A DNA stretch of 64,000 nt from Armillaria gallica (Eukaryota > Basidiomycota > Agaricomycetes > Agaricales > Physalacriaceae), in contig JBANDB010000008.1 in assembly GCA_037576215.1 (NCBI GenBank), positions 4,092,001-4,156,000 on the forward strand. The letters run 5' to 3'. A program made the translations under genes and the position numbers. Position 1 is the stretch's first letter, and each line of letters begins with the position of its first letter. This document shows, in pieces, positions 35,386 through 47,110 of the stretch. The notes below the pieces were generated by a model, which was given only the letters and a program-made list of their open reading frames with translations, was not told the DNA's origin and made no database searches.

Positions 35386-35689
35386 GGTTGAAAGCAAAGT
35401 TGAGATGTATGAGAATTTAGAGCCTATATTGGTACAGGAATTAAAAGTGGAAAAGGAAAATGAGAAGAAAGTAGATGATGTGGATATAGCAGATCCATCC
35501 AGAGCCAAAGCTTCTTGAACTTTGCCACCTTTGTATATCTTTTATTTGTATTTCTTGGTATTATTGTACAGTGGCCAGGCTATGATATATCAACTTTCTT
35601 AGACTTGAAAGTGAAGACTTGAAAAGAAAAGAAGAATGGATCTGATGAGTTCTGTTTCCAATTAAGAAATAGATTTGCAATAGTTTTTG

Positions 35690-36573
35690 TAGATTCAATT
35701 TGAAATAAAACTAATTGAAGCTGATGGAACCCAATGATGTTATATGTCAAGAAGGAAGTTAGATAGTGGATTTTTGAATAGTGACTTTGGCTAATGGTCC
35801 TGGTTTGTCTGGATAGTGATGGTGAAAATCTTCAATGAAATTGTCAGCAGAGAACTCAGTGGCTAGTAGTCAAGCAAACTCTTTGTCGGTGCCTTCATAG
35901 CCTAACCATTGAATCTTGTAGAGAAGAGGACACTGGAACTGGTGGTCAAGCTTGGAGTCTAGGATCTGAGCTATTTTGTACTGCTCTTTATTATTGACTT
36001 TCACTGGAGGTGGCAGAGGTTGAGTGCAATTAGGGATAGTGTTTTCTTCTACAAGTTCAAGTTATGATATATGAAAGACAGGATAAATGATATAGAGATC
36101 TGATGGAAGTTTAAAAGTGAAGAAATGGGAGCCTGAGCTATGATTTTAAATAGGCCAAGGAATTTCTCTATGAATTTCACAGTAGGACAAGTAGTCTTGA
36201 TATGCTTGGAACTAAGGAAGACTTTGGTTCCATCAGACTAATTCCAAGGTTTAATTTTAACTAAAATGATCTGCCAAGATATGATCATGATTATTCTGTA
36301 GGACATGGAGATAGAGATTCTTGAAGTTCAGGACATAGATGTGGTTATCAAGACAGTAAATGTCTGATTTATCTATAAACCACCAAGAGGGAGAAGTGGG
36401 AGTAAAGGATTTAGCCTGCTGGAAGCCTTTGGTGGTCATAGGGTTGGATAGTTGTGCTTATTTGATATCTAAATGGAGCTTGTCAATGTCTATTATAGCA
36501 CTAACATAAAGAGTTGGTCTTGAGTGAATACAGACTGGAAATTGTGAAAATTGACTGCTGCATATTGACTATC
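35690..36573 (-). pseudogene. 3' end of pol of old family D copy
   Basis: Minus strand sequence matches 55630-57313 of the young copy: chromodomain end (from about 35760), proline-rich linker, integrase C-terminal module, then across a deletion near 36235 the HHCC-finger and spacer region with DKSDIYCLDNHIYVL and VLQNNHDHILADHF (36439-36257). The catalytic core of integrase falls in the deletion. It ends at the right LTR border 36574. Confidence 0.82.
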
Positions 36574-37101
36574 TGTTAGGGACATGCCAAATAGACAAAG
36601 GTAACTTACATGAGCAGAGGTCTGCAGAGTGCATAGGCCTTGGCAAAGCTATTAGCAATGTCACCCTTAAGCTGAAGCCTTGAGATTGGATTGTGAAGCA
36701 GAGTCTGTGGAGAGCGAAGGTTGAATAGAGAGTAAAGATAGTCCAACAGAGTGGAGGCCACAGACTTTGGAGGGCGATGAAGTAGACTTAGAGTCAGAGA
36801 GAGATTTGGCTAAACCAAATTGATATTCGAACTAAGTATCTACAAGTAATTTTATAGTATATATATAAGTAGATAATCTGAGTCTGAGTCCGATGGAATC
36901 TGATGGAGATCTGTTTGCTACTAGATTCAGGTTCTAGATTTAATATGTGAAATAGTAAGATAAAACAGAAATGAAATATTAGATAGAGTGGAGTAAATAG
37001 TAAGCGGCCAGAGACTATGGAGGTCTAATAGCATGATCTGTTGATATTGAGTCTATGCTTGAAGTTGGTGTGGAGCAGAGGTCCATGGCATGTGCATAAC
37101 A
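36574..37101 (-). repeat. Right (5') LTR of old family D copy
   Basis: It starts TGTTAGGGACATGCCAAATA and ends GGCATGTGCATAACA, 528 bp, matching the 516-bp young LTRs along its full length, mainly with transitions. A TATATATA box is near 36860. Confidence 0.9.
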
Positions 37102-37666
37102 GCCCTGACAGAAGCAGCACTAGTGGCAAATTGGAAGAAAAGTGATAAGAAGGCTCTTTTAACAATAAGGTTGTGAGTTTCAAATGATTCACTGGTGTAT
37201 ATTGCTGGTTCTAAGACTTCAGCAGAAGCCTGGAAAGCTCTGAAAGATATCTTGAATCATGAAATTCATTTATTTCATCAGTAAAGCAAAAGGGAAGAGC
37301 CAAACTCAGGCACATGTGGCTAAATCAGACTCAGATGAAGAAGACTACATGTTTTGTGCAGCAGATATTGTGCTCAACTCACTTTCAGGAACATCATGGT
37401 TAGAGAACTCTGATGAAACCAAACACATAGTTAAGAATAGATTATATTTTTCTGACTATATTGAGACTCCAGGACATGAAGTTTTTGGTGTAGGCAAATC
37501 TAAAAGTTTAGAGAAGAAGATAGTTAAGATTAAAATAGTTGAGAGAAGCAAGACTACTTCAGTCACACTAAAGGATTATATTCACTGCCCTGAGGCATCA
37601 TTTAATTTAATTTTGCCAGAGCACATCACAGATACTGGATTTAAACTCAAATTCAAGGAATCCTAA
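37102..37666 (+). pseudogene. Copia-1 gag end and protease
   Basis: Gag text begins in mid-domain at the LTR border: LVANWKKSDKKALLTIRL, SLVYIAGSKTSAEAWKALKD (37118-37255), the usual W-x-x-x-D-x-x-A and A-x-E-A-W-x-x-L of copia gag. The 135-codon stretch 37259-37666 then has MFCAADIVLNSLSGTSWLEN followed by SDETKHIV and LKDYIHCPEASFNLI, the copia protease region. The active-site D-S-G-A-T reads N-S-D-E-T, so catalysis is lost. The abrupt start suggests the old family D copy inserted into copia-1. Confidence 0.78.
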
Positions 37667-39900
37667 ATAGATATTATCTCACCACATTGTCATGCCTATC
37701 ATATGTTTAAAAGTGTAATTTTGCAAAATACCATACCTTACATGTTAGCCATGCAGAAGCATAGTGAGTAGGCTAGCAGTGTATGCAGCACATAAAGAAG
37801 CAAGATCATGAAGACAGAAAGTTCTATGATAGAAAAAGAAGCAACAGAATTAAAATATAAGAACTTTATCATTGTACTGTACTTTATAGATATACACAGC
37901 AATAAGGCTAAAGAGCCAGCTCACTTATTAAACCACTTATTTACATTAGAGAATTCAGCCTTAGTGAGATGTGCATGCATGTGGGCTGAGACTAATTGAG
38001 ATAACTATGTGTCTGTAATCTATGACATATAGTCCCTGGAGATCTAGAAATATGATATCACATGTGAGATAATTGAGAGAATCCTCAGGCATAGTCTAAA
38101 AATAGGTTTCAGCTAATAGAAATAGTATATGGGCTCAAAGTCTGAAGCCTTCCTTAGTTACCAAGTCTAGAATATAACACTGTCACCTTTGGAACAGACC
38201 CAAAAGCTGAGTACAAAGTATGATCAGTAATCAAGGATTAAGCAGTTATTAAGTGCAAGTCTGTGGGCCACCCTGCTGCTTAGATGAGTAACATTGGCAT
38301 CACTTAGCTTTTTGAAACTACTAAAAGAGGAGCAAATAGTGCTCTGCCAAGAGCACTGTGACTATTCAAATAAGGAGTTATCAGCCAACAATGATTTAAC
38401 TTACTAATAAACTATTTGTAACAATAAATCTTTTAAATCTTTATATATTAAGATAAGCTATTTACCCCCATGTATAGTAATAAAGTTTCAGTTTGGATCT
38501 GGACTTGTTGCAATGCATAAGAGTTAGTAACTTTGAGTTTTATCTATAACACAAGTTAATAAGCTCATAGAGAGATAAAATAAGAAAAATATTTTGAATA
38601 AAAACTTCAGTTTACTTGAGATAAAAATAAAATTCAGAGGCAGTGACACTGCACCAATCTTGAGAGTTTACTATGTTACTTTTCTAGTTCAGTATAAGAG
38701 AGAGAAATTGTATTGTACTAGCCTCTGTGCAGGTTTAGAGTTGTTTTGCAAGAGAATCAGCCAGATTGAGCTGTTCTAGCAGTGGTACAAAGTGTTACAG
38801 GTGTGTGCAGTTGAACCTCGCTGCACCATTGTTCAAGTGAGTGCACTGTGTGTGAGACCTTGTAGGAATAGTCTTGGAAAATATATTGTATAATTTATTT
38901 AGGAGTGCCAAGGGCCTCTATTGCGACAAGTTTGAGAGTCAGGTTTAGCAACTGAGAAAAAGACAAGATTATATGCAAATTAGATTTAACAGCAGTTCAT
39001 ATTTAGTGAGTTTACTAACTGAACTTGGTCATGTTGCAGATCTGTGTGTCTATGTGTATTGTTTTTTAAAATATCCTTTGAAGGTTGTGTGGTTCACCAT
39101 ATTCTCTTGTAAAAGCTTCAAGAAAATAGAGAATTTGAGATTGGCTCAATAATTAGATGTTGTTGCATGCATTGTTTTAGCGAGCTCATCAAGATATATT
39201 GAAATACTGTTAGCATGCAAGTAGAATTAAATTTCTTGCTCCCCTCTACACTTATAAAGATTGAGTGAGTGTGTGTGTTTAGTAGAATTGAGTAGAGGTT
39301 TAAGATGTTCACACTAGGCTGCTCTTAGTTTCATGGGTGCCTATAATTAGCCTCATCAATGTGGCAAGACAATTGGCTATAGAAATAAGATATTAAAGCT
39401 ATACAGCCTTGACATCATTGTGCCAGAAATAACTCAGGCTTATACTATAAAACTAATCTGATTATAGCAAAAGTGGTACAAAATATTGAGTCACTTAAAC
39501 ATGAGATTAGTCAAAAGACTGTTTAGAAAGAAAATAGTCAAGAGAATAGATGTGGATGAGTTAGCCAAGCCTCAGAAGAATTGTAAAGCCTACATATAGG
39601 TCAAGTATAATGCTGAGCCATTTTTATATAAAGTTAAAAGAGACTATGCTAAAATAGGTAAAGTGATATTCTCAGATCTATAAGAACTGGCCCAAATTCA
39701 GAGCATTTATGGTGAAAGATATTATATAAGCCTCACAAATAGAAAATCTTAGAGAACAATATTATTTTTTTTAAAGTCAAAACATGGTATAGAAATTTGA
39801 AAGAAAATCTAGCAATACTAAAAATACATTAAAGTTCATAAAGGAAGAATTTGAAGTTTATAAGGATTGACAGTAGAAAAGAATATGTCAATAAGGAAGT
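37667..39900 (+). pseudogene. Copia-1 middle, mostly unreadable
   Basis: The segment between protease and integrase. Short pieces look like a GAG-pre-integrase region (37700-37990), and 39480-39900 has the integrase style EVYKD/KEYVNKEVKKYLQNNDI. Between about 38200 and 39400 nothing copia-like is seen, and a further repeat may be inserted there, but no LTR ends with target duplications could be found. Confidence 0.45.
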
Positions 39901-39904
39901 AAAG

Positions 39905-40420
39905 AAATACCTTCAGAACAATGATATTTAGTTGAAACTGACTACTGCATACTCTCTATCCCAAATAGAGTTGCTAAGAGAGTTAATTGGACTCTTTCTT
40001 GTAAAGCATGCACACATCATACTGGAAGAGCATCATTTGCCAAAATTTCTATGGCCTGAAACAGTGGCATATACCATATATCTGAAGAACCAATCACCAA
40101 GTAGAGTTATAAAAAATAATATAACTCCAGAACAAGTGTTTTAAGGCACAAAATCAAACATTTTGACACTCCAGAAGTTTAAAGTCAAGTGTTGAATGTT
40201 GCAACAAAATAATAAAAGATTAAAACTCAACCCAAAATCAAAGGAATTCATTTTTACAGATCTTATAGATGAATCTAAGGTTTGGAGATATTATAACTCT
40301 CAATTCAGGCAGATTCAGACCTCAAGAAATATTATATTTCTTGATAGCAATACCACAGAGCTTATAGATAATGACTATATAGTTTTCTTGAGAGAGGAGT
40401 TAGGGAGCAAAGTTGAGCAG
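39905..40420 (+). pseudogene. Copia-1 integrase C-terminal half
   Basis: Plus strand: LTTAYSLSQIELLRELIGLF and HHLPKFLWPETVAYTIYLKN (39935-40110), then NITPEQVF and, after a shift, KRLKLNPKSKEFIFTDLIDE and ARNIIFLDSN-like text. These fit the copia integrase end: T-A-Y-x-P-x-Q-N-G-x-x-E-R, L-P-x-x-L-W-x-E-A-x-x-x-A-x-Y-x-x-N-R, and K-L-x-x-K-x. The catalytic glutamate motif is degraded. Confidence 0.78.
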
Positions 40421-40789
40421 ACTTCAGATGAAAATAATGATATTTCAAACAATCCTGTGGATGCCAAAATTGCTGACATAAAAAAGACAAAGCCCCTTGA
40501 TGCTCTGGAAACTAAAATAAAATTGCTTATTTAATATAAAAAGGTGATTGAGCCATGTGAGAAATCAGCCTGGATCATATTAATAACTCCATTGAGTTAC
40601 CAGACCTTTAACAATCCAGCTGTATAAGGCATGAAACTACTAGAATAGTAGCATGTTGTAGTAGAAAAACTTTCAGAAGCTGCAAATATTGCAGTATACT
40701 ATACATGTATAAGAGAAACTGCAAATAATCTTAATAATAAACTATTAAGTCTTGAAGAAGCTAAAACAAGACCAGATTGGCATTATTGA

Positions 40790-41580
40790 AAGAAAGCAAT
40801 AGATGGAGAATATAATCTATTGACCTCTCTAGATACATAGTAGTTGGAGGAATTATCTCAAGACAGATCTCTTATTGATTGCAAGTGGATTTACAAATTG
40901 AAAACAGATAGTAATAGGAAAATCATGAAGTATAAAACCAGACTTGTTATGAAAGGATTTTCACAGATACCTGATATTGAGATCTTTAAGACATATATGC
41001 CTGTTGTTAGGTTGGATACATTCTGCTTACTTATAGCAATTATCATATAAAATTATCTTTTTAGGATTTGGATACATCAGATTAATGAGCAATCAATGTG
41101 TATACATCAGACAAATGGATTCTAGCTTCATAATTGTAGCTGTATATGCAGATGACATAACACTGCTTGCCTCAGATGATGAAACCATGTCCAACATAAA
41201 AGAAAAGCTTAAAAATATCATAGACATGAGAGAGATTCAATACATATTGAGCATAAAGACAGACAGGAGTTGAGATAAAGGCACTATTACCCTATTCCAA
41301 AAGACATATATTCTCAAAATATTTGAGAAAATAGGTATGAATGACTGCAAACTGGTTAAAATGCTTATAAATTTAAATGTATGGCTAAAGAAAATTCCTG
41401 TAGATGATTTCCAAGGTGTTAACATAGCCACCAGGTAATATTACTATACTGGTGTCAGATCTCTGATGTATGCAGCCAATAGACCTTGGCCTGACATTGT
41501 ATATGCTGTTACTGAATTAAGCAAATATGTGCAAAATCTGGCTGCTAAGCATATCACAGCTCTCAAACAAGTTTTCTATT
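40790..41580 (+). pseudogene. Copia-1 reverse transcriptase
   Basis: 40844-41050 has LIDCKWIYKLKTDSNRKIMK and YKTRLVMKGFSQ...VVRLDTFCLLIAI, the copia RT entry. 41085-41273 has MCIHQTNGF-like text in one frame and FIIVAVYADDITLLASDDE in another, so the Y-A-D-D palm motif is intact. 41440-41560 continues VRSLMYAANRPWPDI and LSKYVQNLAA. Frameshifts separate the blocks. Confidence 0.85.
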
Positions 41581-41589
41581 ATTTAAAGA

Positions 41590-41850
41590 GAACTCTAGAC
41601 ATTGGAGAATGAACTGATACCTTATTCAGATTCAGACTGGGGAGAAGACAGAGCAGATAGAAGATCAACATCTGGCTATATCTATACCTATGCAGAGGGA
41701 GCTGTTACTTGGAATTCAAAGAAACAGCCTACTGTAGCTCTATTCACTTTGGAAGCAGAGTATAGATCCCTTACACATGCAGCTCAAGAAGTGATATGAC
41801 CATGTCAGGTTCTGGTTCAGGAACATACTGTCAAAAATATTTAGAATGCC
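41590..41850 (+). pseudogene. Copia-1 RNase H
   Basis: The stretch 41602-41799 has YSDSDWGEDRADRRSTSGYI, GAVTWNSKKQPTVALFTLEA and EYRSLTHAAQEVI. It matches the copia RNase H signature (D-S/A-D-W, R-R-S-T-S-G, W-x-S-K-K-Q, S-x-x-E-A-E-Y) with acidic residues intact. It stops just after, at the W-x-R-x-L block. Confidence 0.88.
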
Positions 41851-41904
41851 TTCAGCATAAAGAGTAAATAGCCCAACCTAAGCTTTCTCTGTTTATTTTT
41901 GTTT

Positions 41905-43680
41905 TCATGTTAAATATGGCTGTAGTACTAAAAACACCTGGATAGCTTGCTTTGCAAGCCTCTGCTGCTGCTTTGCGGATGGCCACAGCAGCTGCTTTTT
42001 TTGCTTCAATATCCTCTGCAAGCTTGTCCACTTGCTGAACCAGAACAATGGGAGCAGTGGCCTGATCTGTATAGTATTCATTCTAAATCTGGGGGACCTA
42101 GAGGTGGTGAGCACCAGCTGGCAAGTGCTATGAAAAGACAAATACATACAATGATAGGACAAACAACAGTAGCAGCAATTAATCATTGATCAGTAATCAA
42201 AGAATCTCTGGCTGGCTCCCCTATTATGGCTGGAAGACATCCTAAAAGAATGTTTAGTTAAATTGCCAGCAAGAGGTTAATATACATTGACTGACAATAA
42301 TAATAGGCTTGCAACTCACCTGGACAAGAATATCATGGAACCGGCATAACTCTTTGTTTTTATACAAAATGTTAAGCTGTATTTAAATATTGTAAAAATG
42401 TGTCTTGATGAGGCCTGAAATCAAAGCATTAGCAGAGTATTGTACAGTGTTAAGCACATACTAAGCAAGAGATTGTGCATTGGGTCAATGACAATCATAC
42501 AACAGACATCAAAATAAGAAAGACATGCCAGTTTACACCACTGGTGATGAGCCTCCAGGCTCTGTATGTTTAGAATTTATAGATTTTCCTTGCTAATTAA
42601 GGCTACTATCCTTTTAACAGCCTTTCAGTAAACCAATGATTGCACATATAGTAATACTACTTTCATCCCATGGCAACCACTCCTCATGCACTTTGCTATC
42701 CATACTATCTAGCTATGCATTATAAATTGTCATATTCCATCATAGCAAGGCACTTTGATTGACAATCATTCTAAAACAGAATTGCCACATCACTCTGAAG
42801 CACAGAGATGATGGGCCCATCAATCATCTAATGAAATAATGTGATTGATGTGAGTATTCTTCCAGCTATGATAATTACAGCCATAGCAATTACAGACCAT
42901 GTTTACTAAGGCTGTTACTATGCCAAGACCTCAAGAAAATATAGCCTTACATATACTCCTCAGCACAATGACTATCACTTAGTAATCCACAGCTAAATAG
43001 CACTTAATAATCTATTTGTTGCTCAATAAAACCATATGGTTTTCATCCAAACATGGTAATGTCAAGGAGTTGCTGTTACTTTAGAAGTCAAAAGACCATA
43101 TATCAACTACAGTTTTTACTAAGCTAAAGCTTTACAGCCTTACAAAGTCTCGCATATTTACTTTATTTATAAAATCATACTTGTAGTATCAAAGCTAGCT
43201 AGAAAACATAGTTTGAAAAGAGTTCATCTCAAGTTGACTACAGTCTACACCAGTTATCATCATGTCCTAGTCTATTGCCAGTAAACTATGTTATTCACCA
43301 TTCTACAGCAATACACTGTTTACCATAGCATATTCTCAATTGCATGTTGACTCTTAAACTCACCAGAGTTATTTCATGATTTTTAACTGTGAAGAGTCCT
43401 TTGACACTTGCTCTTTGCTTTTAACACTATTGGTACATGCTCATATTGTGCCAACATATGATTACCGTGCCATATCTCATCTATGTTATCTTTTATCAAG
43501 CTGTTGATGTGCTTGGTAACAGTGAGTGGCAAAAGGACTAGTGAATGGCAATGAACACTAACAACACCAAACCTATCACTAACTCTACACTTATCACCAA
43601 TGTATGGAATTTGGGTTTTTTGAATATGATAGAAGCACTCTGCAGACTTCAATAATCAAGGAAAGTTGTTTTAAAGATGT
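41905..43680. other. Region with two coding-like minus-strand pieces of unknown origin
   Basis: At about 42090-41945 the minus strand reads VQQVDKLAEDIEAKKAAAVA and IRKAAAEACKASYPGVF, a helical piece. The 89-codon stretch 43652-43383 (IPYIGDKCRVSDRFGVVSVH, NIDEIWHGNHMLAQYEHVPI) reads like real protein but I do not recognise it. The rest is stop-rich on both strands. No termini were found. Confidence 0.4.
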
Positions 43681-43690
43681 TTTATTCATT

Positions 43691-44569
43691 ACTAGTGAGC
43701 TATACAAGTGTACTACTCACACTAGTGGGGTTGGTAAGACACAATTGAGTGAATAGTGACTTGGTTTGAGCTACTGTGCTCACTCTAACTGGGACTGCTT
43801 TGAACTAGTGACTCTCTTGGCCCTATACTGCTTCCTACAAGTGATAAACACTTGACTAGTCACACTCTGGGCTGATTAATGGCACTCTTGGCTTAAGAAT
43901 AATACTTTAAACTTCAAGAACTTGTTTAAACTAACTTCAAAACACTCTTGGCCTTTGCAGGACATAAAGATTGCTCTAAGACACTTTAATTCACTCAATG
44001 CTATGGGTAACTTAGCAACTAGTAGCTGCTTTGTCAAGGTTAAGCACAAAAGCCTTTAATTGAGGCATTAGATACTGACTAGTAGATTACAATCATGGAG
44101 ATGGCTTGCCTGAGCCATGTGTGCACCTATTCTACTACTTATATACTGATAATTAAGGTACCATCAAGATATAAATAACTGACTAAAAGGGTATTATTGA
44201 TAAGGATTTCTTGGCTAGTCATGAATAATGGTGAACAATCATGCAATAGTCAATCTAGAAACAGTCACTTGCTGACTAGTGAGCCTAGGAGCTTCATTAG
44301 TAGCAGTATTCCATGTCCTTGGCCCAGCAATGCTCTACTAGTATTAAGAATAAATAACTAGCCAGGGGAGCATGCCTGTAGTAGCTGTTAATTGTGATTG
44401 AAGGCACAGCTCAGCTGTACTAGTGCCAATTGTGATAGATCTGTATTGCACTAGTCAGATCTGTCACAAGGTTAATCCATTGCTAATTCATTTCTAAGTC
44501 CTGCTTTGAGATTGTTGTATGACTAGTTGACCTGACTTAGATGTTTTATGCCCAGATTGGTCTACTAGT
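43691..44569. repeat. Dense ACTAGT cluster, left subterminal region of a Tnp2/CACTA-like element
   Basis: Twelve ACTAGT words in 879 bp, at 43691, 43721, 43804, 43855, 44018, 44078, 44275, 44337, 44419, 44450, 44522 and 44564, many as CACTAGTG or TGACTAGT. Elsewhere in the window the word occurs only about once per several kb. Four more lie at 48079-48197 on the other side of a Tnp2-like gene. CACTA elements have short repeats in their subterminal regions that bind transposase, so this is probably such an array. Confidence 0.65.
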
Positions 44570-44749
44570 GCTTTGCTACTTGTTCAGTATTTTTGTTATT
44601 TCCAAAAGGGTGATAAATATTTTAATACCACCAGTGAAAAGTCTATCTTTTTGGAACAGGCATGCGAATGAGCCATGCACTTGTCCTGTTTCTGACACAT
44701 CACAGCTTGTTTTGCCTTATCCAACAATGAAATTCATTCAATGAACCCT

Positions 44750-45675
44750 GATATGCCTGCTAGATGCACACTCTTAAAAACATGTGTAAACTAACATTTT
44801 TGAGTAATATATATTGAATATATTATACTAACAAGTAAGAAACCAAAAAAAAGTAACACATTGTAAGACAAAAGAGCTCACCTAGTAACTTTGAAATAAG
44901 TGATTCTAACACTCAGATAGAAGATTGGGTATTCTATCTAGCAGGCCGAGCATTCAGGCTGTGACTCTCATGGTGTAATCACCCAGCATTCCAGCAGAAG
45001 TTATCTGATCATCTGGTGGTAATCTAGTACAATTGATCGACCTAGTAGTTGTAGATGAGATAATATCTGCCAGGTAGAGAGTTTATCCTCACCAGGCTGG
45101 GTCAGCAAGCATATTAGTCAGTAGTAAAAGGATTGGCAATAGTATATCAGTAGGACAGTATGAATACAAGTCATGTATCTAGTGAGGAATCAGGTTTCTG
45201 ACTCTCTGGAATGCTACTAGGTGAATAGTATGGGTTTTATTAGTTAAGAGCTTCAAGTTGTAGACTCACCTGGAATAGAAAAATTGTGATCTGGTCACAT
45301 TGTGTGTGCAAGAACAGTAAAGCAAGCAAGCAGTATTAGCTGGAAACAGAAAGACAGACCTGAGAAACAGTTCAAAACCAGTCAGAGTGTTTTAAGTCAC
45401 AACCAGGCACAAAGTATCAGTATTGAAACTGCATCAGACAGCCAGCACAAGTTCAGAACCTGCACCAGGCAGTTATTCTGTATCAGTTTAAGTTTGTGTT
45501 TAGTAACACATTGAACTTAGAGTGGACATCGCAATATATTCTTTATACAAACCATATTCATTGCACCCAGAACTTATAAAGTACAGTACAAAGTGTTGTA
45601 ACTTGGTATAATCTACCTCCCTTTGAGTGTTTGTGTGTAGCACTTTGCATCTATATAAGCACTCAGCACCTTTCA
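44750..45675 (-). repeat. Solo LTR-C copy 2 (minus orientation)
   Basis: In reverse complement it begins TGAAAGGTGCTGAGTGCTTATA and follows LTR-C copy 1 for about 900 bp, with high divergence at the far end (GTGTGCATCTAGCAGGCATA against GGTGTATGCCAGGCAGG). The left border is approximate and no clear target duplication is seen. It sits between the ACTAGT cluster and the Tnp2-like coding region. Confidence 0.8.
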
Positions 45676-45739
45676 ACCTCCTTTGTTTGCTTTGTTCCTC
45701 TCTACTATACTGCCCAAGCTTGTAGCATGCATTTGCTCA

Positions 45740-47110
45740 ACTTGCAAGGGGAAACAAATGCCACTTTAGATGAAAAAGAACCATGAGACAGCTCATCTGC
45801 ATGCAGCATCTCATAGGAAATTAGTTTCTCATGCCTCCATACAATCTTCTTTGCCACAAACCATCAAGAAAATGACTTACTAGGAATAATGATTCAAGAG
45901 TCCCTGGAAGAATGTATGTTACATCTCTTAATTCTCATTTCTCTCCCTTTCTCATATTGATACACTGCTTTCTAGTTCAGTCTTTTGATTTCATGTTTGA
46001 GTTTGTGCCCCAACCCCCTTCCCCACATACTTGTGAACACACTTATCAGTCTGATCTAAGCCTTTTAGATGCAGTGGAGGGAAGTGTTACTAGACTAGAC
46101 ATCCCAGTTGCCTTTCCTTCAAAGTCACCATAGACCTTGGAGATCACTGATATTGTTCTTGAATGTCTTTATATTAGTATCTTTTCCATTTGACATTTTT
46201 GAGGCTTACCATACTCTACCATTAATCACTAATCACTTTAGCACTGAACCTATATTTCAAGTCCTTTTGGTTTGTCCTCACTGCATGGAGGTGTACTCAG
46301 AAAGCTTGAAACCTGATCAAGCATGTGTACACTGTTAGTCACTTATATTCAAGTTGACTTAAAGATGTTGCTACAGTTTCCAACAAAGTTGATCAAGGAG
46401 CAGCTATATGACATGCTTGCAGTTCCAGGGATGGAGAAGTAAGACACAAAGGCCAGGAGAATACATTGACAAATTTGATGGTGCAATATGTTGTAAGCTC
46501 AAAGGTACAGATGGCTGTCTCTTTTTTAAGAATTCTCTGTCCTCGACAAATACAGAATTACAGATTGGCCTGACACTCAGTATTGACTGATGAGGTTTAA
46601 ACCATATCTGTTATCATAGTGTTTCTCAATATTGTACAGGTTTTTGTATTTATGTAGTTTAATTGCCTCATCACACTCTTCAGGGCCAATGTCCTTCAAT
46701 GTTATCAACCTACCTGACTGGCTATGGTGTATTTGGGCATTTTGGGTATTGTTGTACTTTTGACTGATGATAACAATAGATACTGCACTTCTAATCTACT
46801 CCTTATGGAAATCACCCCAGGCCCAAAAGAACAAACAGGCAATCAAATTCAATGATTTATGCAGGTGTTTGTTAATAAGCTCATTCGGCTTTATGAAGAT
46901 GGTTTTTTAGTTTGTACAGCAAAGTACTCTGAAGGGCAGCATGTTTATATTGTTCTAGTTGGTGTGATTTGTGATAAACCAGCTGCCTACAAGCTCAGTG
47001 GCTTTGGCTCTCACAGTCATACCTTTTTTGCTATTGGTGTTGGATGTTGTTGTCAGAAAAGCAAACTGTGTCCACATTCCAGAGTGATGATGAGTTGCTG
47101 TTGAGGTGTC
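45740..47110 (+). pseudogene. Tnp2/CACTA-like transposase, N-terminal half
   Basis: Plus strand in shifting frames: a zinc pair CPHCMEVYSESLKPDQACVHC (46270-46335); FPTKLIKEQLYDMLAVPGME (46378-46437); RRPGEYIDKFDGAICCKLKG with TDGCLFFKN and ELQIGLTLSID (46450-46590); then VFVNKLIRLYEDGFLVCTAK and GVICDKPAAYKLSGFGSHSH (46863-47025). These blocks, in this order, are those of mushroom Tnp2-type transposases. The gene ends near 47100 in this window, without the downstream half of the family (for example no S-W-W block). Confidence 0.8.

Larger units (their letters stand above)
33533..35518 (+). pseudogene. Old copy of the family D antisense accessory gene
   Basis: ATG at 33533, at the same distance behind the LTR as in the young copy. 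The first frame runs to 34108 with two stops and encodes a Lys/Glu-rich coiled coil (IEALKKEKEEAERQMELKRQ onward), then SASVVEESEGEGG. After a 47-nt intron-like segment (34258-34304) comes a six-cysteine block from 34310 to 34399 spaced C-x2-C-x6-C-x8-C-x2-C-x6-C, containing CYIKKARCSFNK, like the young copy. Then a second coiled coil (RLAHLENKIKHVVEQMKDLM) and a C-terminal domain up to a solo LTR-A at 35008; the end resumes at 35386 and stops at 35516-35518. The frame is broken several times, but the architecture is kept. Confidence 0.75.
33176..37101 (-). mobile_element. Ty3 family D, old deleted copy
   Basis: It has the same order as the young copy at 52909-61651: left LTR (partial), conserved leader (TTAGCATTCTTGCCCTCAAG), plus-strand accessory gene, minus-strand 3' end of pol, right LTR. 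Two deletions are clear: one joins the equivalents of about 56150 and 56930 (near 36235), the other removes everything between the equivalent of 57313 and the right LTR (at 36573), so gag, protease, RT and RNase H are gone. A solo LTR-A is nested at 35008. CG is nearly absent, so it is much older than the young copy. Copia-1 gag starts directly at the right border. Confidence 0.88.

Noticed and set aside
43691..44569. A CRISPR-like array from regularly repeated short words
   Set aside because: The repeated unit is only 6-8 bp, palindromic and irregularly spaced, in a eukaryotic transposon setting.
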